A stretch of 64,000 bases of DNA, taken from contig NZ_PDLO01000001.1 of the NCBI RefSeq assembly GCF_002631205.1, positions 1,116,001-1,180,000 on the forward strand, written 5' to 3'. The notes beneath the pieces were generated by a model. That model made no database searches. It had not been told where the DNA came from and saw only the letters and a program-made list of their open reading frames with translations. Source of the stretch: Neolewinella marina (GTDB lineage Bacteria; Bacteroidota; Bacteroidia; Chitinophagales; Saprospiraceae). The number at the start of each line of letters is the position of its first letter. Positions within the stretch are counted from its first letter, which is position 1. Positions 34,483 to 42,805 of the stretch are shown piece by piece. A program made the translations under genes and the position numbers.

Positions 34483-34501
34483 TAACCCGGTTTACGGGTT
34501 A
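34483..34501 (-). terminator. Short hairpin after the pyrophosphatase gene
   Basis: TAACCCG (34483-34489) pairs with CGGGTTA (34495-34501) directly after the stop of the pyrophosphatase gene. No T-run follows on the minus strand, so it is a weak candidate. Confidence 0.3.
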
Positions 34502-35227
<726 letters not shown>

Positions 35228-35254
35228 GGTCGGGGTGCTTTAAGTTTGAGGCCG

Positions 35255-35262
35255 CAAAGGTA
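35255..35262 (-). promoter_or_regulatory. Bacteroidetes -7 promoter box for ppa
   Basis: The minus strand reads TACCTTTG, matching TAnnTTTG, about 28 bp before the ppa start. A -33 TTTG at the standard distance is not evident. Confidence 0.45.
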
Positions 35263-35402
35263 CGCTTTTACCGCCGTCCGGGGTGGGTATCCGACAACCG
35301 GATCGATCATATCGGTCAATTCCGGCCAACAAACCGTTAAGATCGGCCGATTCGCTAACCTCCCGGGCCGGGGATTTGTCTTTTGTCAGACCCCCTTCCG
35401 CC

Positions 35403-35870
35403 ATGCGTATCCTCTTGATTACATTCCTTTTGCCCCTTTTCGGCCTCTATGGGCAGTCTCCGGACTCCCTGTTGCGGGCCGTCCACTGGACCGAGGACGA
35501 CCTTCCTCACCAGTTGTTACTGACCCCGGATGGTACCTTTCAGCAGGACTACGGCGCGGACGCGGGTGCCGGGCGATACCTGATGGGCCGCTACCGGGTG
35601 GACGAAGACAGCCGCGAGCTGATCCTTTCCGTCGATTACTTCCTGGGCAAGCGCCGTATTCCGGCCCGCTACCGCGAGGGGCAGGACTTCCACCTCCCCT
35701 ACCGCATCGATTCCCTTACCACCGACCGGCTGGTGCTCTACGACCTGGTGACGGGCGAGGTGCGCTCCTTCACGGCCCGCCCCCTCGACCCGGAAGCGGA
35801 TCCCGCGCGCCGCCGCATCCGTCGGCCGCTGCCTACCAAACTGGAGTTGCCTGAGGGTTGGGGTGGGTAG
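35403..35870 (+). CDS. Small secreted hypothetical protein
   Basis: 155 residues from the ATG at 35403, which starts a signal peptide (MRILLITFLLPLFGLYGQ). The mature part is beta-rich, with the pattern LLTPDGTFQQDYG, GRYLMGRYRVDEDSRELIL and RLVLYDLVTGEVRSF, resembling lipocalin-like small domains in which a strand-rich barrel reports a formatted value. The C-terminus is very Arg/Pro-rich. Function unknown. Divergent from ppa. Confidence 0.75.
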   Translation: MRILLITFLLPLFGLYGQSPDSLLRAVHWTEDDLPHQLLLTPDGTFQQDYGADAGAGRYLMGRYRVDEDSRELILSVDYFLGKRRIPARYREGQDFHLPYRIDSLTTDRLVLYDLVTGEVRSFTARPLDPEADPARRRIRRPLPTKLELPEGWGG

Positions 35871-35876
35871 CATTGG

Positions 35877-36360
35877 AGGCTTACAGGTACTGGGCCTTGG
35901 GGGCGGGCACGCTGCAAGGTCCTTCCCCCCACCCAGTTTTTCGCTGAGCTACAGGCCCGACGGCCCGCCAGGACCTCGCGGTGTGCCCAGCGCAGCGGCG
36001 CACTCGCAAGCGTCCGTATCATCTCACGCCGGCCCACAGGCCCGACGGCCCGGGGTACGCGTAGCCATGGCTTTAGCCGTCATGCAGCCAGTAATACCGG
36101 ACACTTGCAGGTGCTGGCCCCTGCGGGGCAGGCACGCTGCAAGGTCCTTCCCGTCACCCAGTTTTTCCCCGGGCCACAGGCCCGACGGCCCGGGATTCGC
36201 GTAGCGACGGCTTCAGCCGTTATGCTGCCAGAAATACCGCACCCTTGCAGGTGCTGGGCCCCTGCGGGGAGGTCACACTGCAAGGTCCTCGCCTACCCAT
36301 TTCACCACAGCACTGATTTACACGCCGGGCTACAGGCCCGACGGACTACCCCCGGGGGCT
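35877..36360. repeat. Left-hand REP-like repeat cluster next to the CRISPR array
   Basis: About 480 bp without genes. The core ACAGGCCCGACGG, part of a GGGCC-ACA-GGCCC hairpin, occurs at about 35951, 36036, 36176 and 36332. Between copies are two other shared words: TTGCAGGTGCTGG...CTGCAAGGTCCTT (three copies, near 35885, 36105 and 36245) and GACGGCTTCAGCCGTTATGC. The same composite unit recurs at 50588-50958 on the other side of the CRISPR-Cas locus in the same orientation. Because the array is transcribed toward this cluster, its hairpins may also end the crRNA precursor. Confidence 0.75.
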
Positions 36361-36402
36361 GGTGGTTAACAATCCTACCGCTCGGTTAACGCCGGACACG
36401 GA

Positions 36403-39400
36403 CTTTCAATTCCGCTAGGTGCAATTCAGGGTGTCGTCGTTGATGTAGGCAGCGATTTCCAACTTTCCTTTCAATTCCGCTAGGTGCAATTCAGGGGACA
36501 CCAGTGAAGATGCAGATTAAGTACCTAGCCTACTTTCAATTCCGCTAGGTGCAATTCAGGGCGCAATATGGATCCCGATTTCCTTTCCCGTCTCGATCTT
36601 TCAATTCCGCTAGGTGCAATTCAGGGCTTTGCTGGCGGTTACTTTGAGCCGTTCGATAATTCCTTTCAATTCCGCTAGGTGCAATTCAGGGCCAATCGGT
36701 AGGCATACCCTTATTATAAACCAAAACCTTTCAATTCCGCTAGGTGCAATTCAGGGCCGGGCAATCAGTGGACGGGTATGTTACGAAGCGAGGACTTTCA
36801 ATTCCGCTAGGTGCAATTCAGGGCCGGAATACCTGCCGCGCCTGGCTAAAGGTTATCGTACTTTCAATTCCGCTAGGTGCAATTCAGGGCGCCACGCAAA
36901 CAGAGCGCGAACGGCCCAGCTATCCACTTTCAATTCCGCTAGGTGCAATTAGGGCCTGCGGTGCTGCGCAGCCAGTTAGGGCAGTACAAACTTTCAATTC
37001 CGCTAGGTGCAATTCAGAGCGGAGGCCGCGCCACCAACACCCTCAACGCCTTCCACTTTCAATTCCGCTAGGTGCAATTCAGGGGTTGCGGTAGTCCATC
37101 CGGCGGGCGGGCCATTTGAGCTTTCAATTCCGCTAGGTGCAATTCAGGGCAGCACCCTGGAAACCCCCGTCATCGACTTCGACGGCTTTCAATTCCGCTA
37201 GGTGCAATTCAGGGTAATCGTGGCGGGCCTTGCCTACCTGCGGCCCATCTACTTTCAATTCCGCTAGGTGCAATTCAGGGATGTCGGTGGCGATGCTAAC
37301 CTTGCCAGAAGTCAGACTTTCAATTCCGCTAGGTGCAATTCAGGGCAATCCCATATCTTCAAACATGGGGTGGTTGAGGACTTTCAATTCCGCTAGGTGC
37401 AATTCAGGGGCAATCCCATAGCAAGGAAAGCATACCACGTAATATCTTTCAATTCCGCTAGGTGCAATTCAGGGCAAGCTACCCGATGCAATGAAGGCAT
37501 TCAGCGCAAACTTTCAATTCCGCTAGGTGCAATTCAGGGTCAAAATAGTCCCTTATTACCACGATGATCAAACTCCTTTCAATTCCGCTAGGTGCAATTC
37601 AGGGAAGCGTGATATTGAACGACTTAAGCACGAGCAGCCTTTCAATTCCGCTAGGTGCAATTCAGGGGCCTACCTGCAAACCCCGGCGACGGGGTATGCT
37701 GCCTTTCAATTCCGCTAGGTGCAATTCAGGGCCTGTACGTGGCCACCGAGGGTAGTACCCTTGCCATCTTTCAATTCCGCTAGGTGCAATTCAGGGGGAA
37801 TCGCTTTACGAGGGTGTCACCGATCATTTCGTCCTTTCAATTCCGCTAGGTGCAATTCAGGGTAGAGACTTCTAAAGTTTTGCATTCCAGGTCATGCGCT
37901 TTCAATTCCGCTAGGTGCAATTCAGGGCTGCCGCCGTGCTGCTGTATCACTTCACCATTAAACTTTCAATTCCGCTAGGTGCAATTCAGGGCTTGTTTAC
38001 GTCCTCAATGTCCTTTTTGGCTTCCTCCTTTCAATTCCGCTAGGTGCAATTCAGGGCCGGCACCCCGGCACCCCGGAAGATGGCGGCACCATCTTTCAAT
38101 TCCGCTAGGTGCAATTCAGGGTAGACTTCCACGCCCGTCACCACGCCAATGGGGTCACTTTCAATTCCGCTAGGTGCAATTCAGGGACCAGTTCCCGGCC
38201 AACTGGAACGATGGGAAGAAAGCCTTTCAATTCCGCTAGGTGCAATTCAGGGCCGTAGATATTCACTGCCCCAGCTATGAGTATCAGCTTTCAATTCCGC
38301 TAGGTGCAATTCAGGGCTGTCAGCGCAGGCAGTCGATACGATAGCCCTGTATACTTTCAATTCCGCTAGGTGCAATTCAGGGACCACGTAGTTGGTGGTC
38401 CAATTATTCGTAAGGCCTTTCAATTCCGCTAGGTGCAATTCAGGGGTTTGGGGCTGCGGGGGGCTTTGAACGCGATTGTCCCTTTCAATTCCGCTAGGTG
38501 CAATTCAGGGGTGGAAGAACAACCACTGCGCTGCCCTGGTAGGCTTTCTTTCAATTCCGCTAGGTGCAATTCAGGGGCAGGCCTTCCTGCGCTACGATCT
38601 TGCGGGCTACTTCTTTCAATTCCGCTAGGTGCAATTCAGGGATGGCCGTGAACCGGTAGACCTTATACCTTAATTGACTTTCAATTCCGCTAGGTGCAAT
38701 TCAGGGCGTAGTAGAAGGCTTTTCCGGCGCGGATGCCGAGGCCTTTCAATTCCGCTAGGTGCAATTCAGGGTACGGTCTTGGGCGTCCACTTGCGGGCCC
38801 GCTCCGACTTTCAATTCCGCTAGGTGCAATTCAGGGCCTGCTCTCCGGGTCCGAACGCCTCAGCAAAAAACGTCTTTCAATTCCGCTAGGTGCAATTCAG
38901 GGCGGCGAGGGGGCCGTGGTGTTCATCCTCGACACGGCCTTTCAATTCCGCTAGGTGCAATTCAGGGAGAGCGACTGAAGCTGATTGCCGAGCTGCACAG
39001 CGACTTTCAATTCCGATAGGTGCAATTCAGGGAGCGTCACCTGAACCGTACCGGCCATAGTAGACATCCTTTCAATTCCGATAGGTGCAATTCAGGGCCG
39101 GGCGAAGGTCTACAACGCCAGTAAGGTATTTACCTTTCAATTCCGATAGGTGCAATTCAGGGTACCGGACGGGCAAGGCCCCCGTAGCGTTCCAGCCACT
39201 TTCAATTCCAATAGGTGCAATTCAGGGGCACGGACACCAGCCAGGTAGGTACGAATACCACCCACTTTCAATTCCGATAGGTGCAATTCAGGGTCTGTTG
39301 TCATGTGCCGTCCGTGGGGGTTCTCCCTGCTTTCAATTCCGATAGGTGCAATTCAGGGCATCCCGCTCAAAGGCGTAAGTGGGCTTGGCTACGTCTTTCA

Positions 39401-40789
39401 ATTCCGATAGGTGCAATTCAGGGTAGTAGCCATTTGCGGGGAAGCGGTGGCGTAGTTTACTTTCAATTCCGATAGGTGCAATTCAGGGAAAATCGCCCTC
39501 CGCGAAGATGCGACCACCATTCATCTTTCAATTCCGATAGGTGCAATTCAGGGTGTACATGCCTGACGCCAATATCGTCTTCAACCCCAACTTTCAATTC
39601 CGCTAGGTGCAATTCAGGGCGCTTCGGTTGATTCCTGCCAGTTTGCCATGAGCAACTTTCAATTCCGCTAGGTGCAATTCAGGGGGCCTGATCGAGAGCA
39701 TCCCCTATTCGGTCTTTGGCACTTTCAATTCCGCTAGGTGCAATTCAGGGCCTTCACGCTGACGGCGCAGAAATGTTCATGAAAGACTTTCATTTCCGCT
39801 AGGTGCAATTCAGGGGCCGTACCAAAAAACAGGAAGGTATAAGGCACTACAACTTTCAATTCCGCTAGGTGCAATTCAGGGGGCTTTAGGACAAACGACC
39901 AAGCAGACCTATGTTGCTTTCAATTCCGCTAGGTGCAATTCAGGGGGTTAGGCGATAGTATCGCCGCAGCGCTTCGCGTTCTTTCAATTCCGCTAGGTGC
40001 AATTCAGGGTAGTTTCGGAAATGCCACCAACATGGGTAGTAGCAACTTTCAATTCCGCTAGGTGCAATTCAGGGGCTACGCCGTTCAGATCGTGAAAGGC
40101 ATCAATCCACTTTCAATTCCGCTAGGTGCAATTCAGGGCCACTGATACCGGGGCGCAGGGAAAGGACGTACACGACTTTCAATTCCGCTAGGTGCAATTC
40201 AGGGTCACCCAAACCACCCCGGATGACGACCCCATCATCGACTTTCAATTCCGCTAGGTGCAATTCAGGGGGTTCTATTTACACGGCGATAATGGCCCGC
40301 AAAGACCTTTCAATTCCGCTAGGTGCAATTCAGGGTGCCCGAAGTCCAACCACGTTGAGGAGCATCAACACCTTTCAATTCCGCTAGGTGCAATTCAGGG
40401 CTTAGTGGGGGCGCGCATACCTCCGAATACAAAGGCCTTTCAATTCCGCTAGGTGCAATTCAGGGCCAGCCCACAAGACGGGTAAGGCCACCGATGGCAA
40501 GCTTTCAATTCCGCTAGGTGCAATTCAGGGGGGTCACCTGCACGGTACCGGCCATGGTGGACATACTTTCAATTCCGCTAGGTGCAATTCAGGGGAGGTT
40601 GACCAACAGTTTGTGGGACATATAGACACCTTTCAATTCCGCTAGGTGCAATTCAGGGCATGGCTGCCCGCTGCTCCCCTCCTCGCATCGTGAACTTTCA
40701 ATTCCGCTAGGTGCAATTCAGGGTCACCCTCGGTTCTCCGGACTACTTCTATCGTAAAGACTTTCAATTCCGCTAGGTGCAATTCAGGG
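36403..40789 (-). CRISPR. CRISPR array, 68 repeats and 67 spacers
   Basis: The 29-bp repeat reads, on the plus strand, CTTTCAATTCCGCTAGG followed by TGCAATTCAGGG. Repeats start at 36403, 36468, 36533 and so on to 40761; spacers are 34-38 bp, mostly 36. The transcribed (minus) repeat ends in ATTGAAAG, the 5' handle typical of Cas6-processed type I-B crRNAs, and the leader promoter points the same way, so transcription runs from 40.8 kb down to 36.4 kb and the newest spacers are near 40.7 kb. Variants: one-base deletion (36927), G-to-A near the end (36991), A-to-T (39787), and a block of nine changed repeats (39004-39553). Many spacers read as open codons and are GC-rich like the host. Confidence 0.98.
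39004..39553 (-). repeat. Block of nine variant CRISPR repeats
   Basis: Repeats starting at 39004, 39069, 39134, 39199, 39265, 39330, 39395, 39460 and 39525 have CCGATAGG instead of CCGCTAGG; the one at 39199 has CCAATAGG. Repeats on both sides (38939 and 39591) are canonical. The changed base lies in the middle of the repeat, in the part between the two arms. Confidence 0.9.
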
Positions 40790-40984
40790 CCCGATAAAAA
40801 CGACAAGCAAACATAGCATTAGTTGGCGTTTCAAGTCAAAAAACAGCCGCCAAGCGCGTCGCCAACTAGTAACGCAATTTCTCTTGCTCACCGACGACCT
40901 CACATCCTACTGATTACCAGTCACATACTCTATGGCCCACCAAATGCATCTAGCATTGGTTTTCTATCGGCGCTGCTTCGACGA
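40790..40984 (-). promoter_or_regulatory. CRISPR leader with promoter and flanking inverted repeat
   Basis: 195 bp between the newest repeat and the end of cas2. On the minus strand a TTTG (-33; plus 40837-40840) is followed after 21 bp by TATGTTTG (-7; plus 40808-40815), a close fit to the Bacteroidetes promoter consensus. Transcription should begin near 40801, about a dozen bases before the first repeat. A perfect 9-bp inverted repeat, TAGTTGGCG at 40820-40828 and CGCCAACTA at 40860-40868, straddles the -33 box and could be an operator or an integration-protein site. Confidence 0.7.
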
Positions 40985-41248
40985 CTAAAGAAACTGATCC
41001 GTACTGGCTCGCTGACGGCCAAAAATGCGACGATTCACACGGTGAACATGTGTGTTAGTAAAGATTATGAAGCTATCGTACGTCGGGTCCATAATATCCA
41101 GTGCTTCGGCTTCCAGCTCCGAGAGCTCTACTGCTCTAATCTCCCCTTCAAAAACCGAATTTTGAACCCAGTGCAGGTACCGGCGGCAGAGCTTGAGCAT
41201 CTTGTTTGTCCGCTCAGTGGCTACATCGTATACAGCAATTACGTACAT
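40985..41248 (-). CDS. cas2: CRISPR-associated endonuclease Cas2
   Basis: 87 residues, normal length. A ferredoxin-fold protein starting MYVIAVYDVATERTNKML with the conserved Asp of strand 1 (YDV), then KLCRRYLHWVQNSVFEGEI, the usual second-strand block. With Cas1 it forms the integrase that inserts new spacers at the leader end. It lies 29 bp after cas1 and is the last gene before the leader and array. Confidence 0.95.
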   Translation of the reverse strand: MYVIAVYDVATERTNKMLKLCRRYLHWVQNSVFEGEIRAVELSELEAEALDIMDPTYDSFIIFTNTHVHRVNRRIFGRQRASTDQFL

Positions 41249-41277
41249 ATAATGTTTGTTGGTAGCCTCTTAAGGTG

Positions 41278-42282
41278 TTACCACCATGCATGAAAGGGAC
41301 TGTACTGTTCGTTGATCTTCATTACATACTTCGCTATTTTGTAGCATTCAATACGCACTAAATACCGGTAACTGACGCGCTTATTCAATTTTCGGTGTTG
41401 AATCCCCGTTTTTAGTCGATCCTCCCAGGCAGCAACAAACTTTTTCCGCCCACGCTCGTGGAGAAAACAAGCATTATCGACCAAATCAAAATCATGGCTA
41501 CCAAGTTCTCGTTTATTGCACATACGGAAGAGCAGGCGATCGACAAGTAGTGGCTTGAATATTTCGCTGATATCTAATGCGAGACTGTATCGGCGGAATC
41601 CGGGTTCGTGCAGAAAGCTGACCGTAGGATTAAGTTGACTGTTATAAATAGCATCCAGACAAAGGGTATAACACATTGCATTCCCAAAGCTGACCAAGGC
41701 ATTCAGCTCGTTACTTGGTGGACGCTTTTGTCGGCCATTCCAATCGTAGCCGGGCACGATGATCGGAAACGCTTCGTAATAGATCTGCCGGCAGTTCCCT
41801 TCAATGCCCATCAGTTCCGGTACGTCACTAGCCGCATGAATTTGGGGACGGAGCTCGGTAATACGGTCGATCTGTGACCGCAGGTCACGATCTCTGGCCT
41901 GGTAATACTTGAGGTTGCGCAGCATATTGAAGGTTGCGCCCTCCACGAGTCCGGTGGCCAGATGCATCCGGCGGCGGGAAAGCCGGTATGCATTGGTCTG
42001 TGCCAACAGCATCTGCCCCGCCAGCAAATGTTCTCGCGGGCTAAAAGACCCTGTGTAGTGCTGGTGGTAATCAAAGAAATGAACCGGCACGTGATGACGA
42101 CCTAAGAAATTGTAGAGTGCACTATTGGCATCTACGCTGCCGAACATGTACAACGAACTGACATCATTTATCGGTAAGAATCGCCGCTGATCTTCACCAT
42201 TCTCCGTTGTGGACTGGAAGCAAAGCGTTTTATCCCTCCGGCTCATTCTTCCGGGATTAAAAAGATAGTAAGCTCTTTTCAT
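41278..42282 (-). CDS. cas1: CRISPR-associated integrase Cas1
   Basis: 334 residues from the ATG at 42282 (MKRAYYLFNPGRMSRRDKTL), the standard type I-B Cas1 N-terminus; the longer frame overlaps cas4 and is rejected. Metal-binding residues are in MGIEGNCRQIYYEAF (Glu about 159), FLHEPGFRRYSLALD (His about 225) and LDISEIFKP (Asp about 239). The N-terminal beta domain has NDVSSLYMFGSVD. It joins prespacers into the leader-proximal repeat. Starts 23 bp after cas4. Confidence 0.96.
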   Translation of the reverse strand: MKRAYYLFNPGRMSRRDKTLCFQSTTENGEDQRRFLPINDVSSLYMFGSVDANSALYNFLGRHHVPVHFFDYHQHYTGSFSPREHLLAGQMLLAQTNAYRLSRRRMHLATGLVEGATFNMLRNLKYYQARDRDLRSQIDRITELRPQIHAASDVPELMGIEGNCRQIYYEAFPIIVPGYDWNGRQKRPPSNELNALVSFGNAMCYTLCLDAIYNSQLNPTVSFLHEPGFRRYSLALDISEIFKPLLVDRLLFRMCNKRELGSHDFDLVDNACFLHERGRKKFVAAWEDRLKTGIQHRKLNKRVSYRYLVRIECYKIAKYVMKINEQYSPFHAWW

Positions 42283-42305
42283 GACGGCGGCGCGTGGGAG
42301 CGAGG

Positions 42306-42805
42306 TTAGGAAAAACAAAAATCGTGAAAAGCGCAACTGCGACAGTAGGATTTTCGCACGATCTCCGGGCACTTTTCCAGTTGGGTGATTCGTTCTATTT
42401 CGGCTAGCCACCCCGGTATAGTGGTATCCCGATCCGCAGCCAATAATGACACTTCGGTAGTACGCTTTTGCCTGGGATATTCTACCTGCCCGGTGGCCGC
42501 TTTTATACCACGAAGTTCCAGGAGGTACAGGTAATACTTCACCTGTGCTACGTGAGCAAATTTAAGCTTCGGGCTCTTTTTGGTTTCCTTCACCACCTTT
42601 TCCCGGGGATCAAAATGATCGATCTTCACGCCATCGAAACTGAGCTGACGCCACCGCCGGGCCGCCGCCGGTAACTGGTTCGATCGATCAGCTTGCCAGC
42701 GGCGACGTCGCGGCTGTTGTCTTCCATCCGCAACTGCTGGTGGTGCAGCCAGAGCTTACGGTGGCAGAGGAGGAGGTAGGTTAGGTGGGAGGCGGAAATA
42801 CTCAT
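42306..42805 (-). pseudogene. cas4: cas4, split by a one-base frameshift
   Basis: The coding content of a Cas4 RecB-like nuclease is present but in two frames. The first part (from ATG at 42805, overlapping the cas3 stop as ATGA) reads MSISASHLTYLLLCHRKLWL...GKLIDRTSYRRRP and then hits a stop at 42626. The second part, in another frame, resumes as LSFDGVKIDHFDPREK, with the ExK-type motif VVKETKKS, QVKYYLYLLE and the iron-sulfur cysteines SYCRSCAFHDFC. The total of 500 nt is one short of a clean 166-codon gene; the loss is in the GC-rich run CGGCGGCGGCCCGGCGGTGG (about 42640-42662). Either a real loss or a sequencing error. Cas4 trims and orients prespacers by PAM. Confidence 0.85.

Noticed and set aside
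36614-40452. Many open frames in the CRISPR array with repeated FNSARCNS/LSIPLGAIQG peptides
   Set aside because: They are translations of the CRISPR repeat in different frames; there is no gene.
39163-40501. Shared word GACGGG-AAGGCC in the spacers at 39163 and 40466
   Set aside because: About a dozen bases with no consistent codon-phase pattern beyond; not comparable with the MSTMAGTVQVT pair.
40823-41293. 156-codon plus-strand frame across the leader and cas2
   Set aside because: Antisense to cas2 and spanning the leader; no homology or signal seen.
42306-42805. Programmed frameshift as the explanation of the split cas4
   Set aside because: No slippery heptamer or downstream structure is evident and Cas4 is not known to use one; deletion or sequencing error is simpler.
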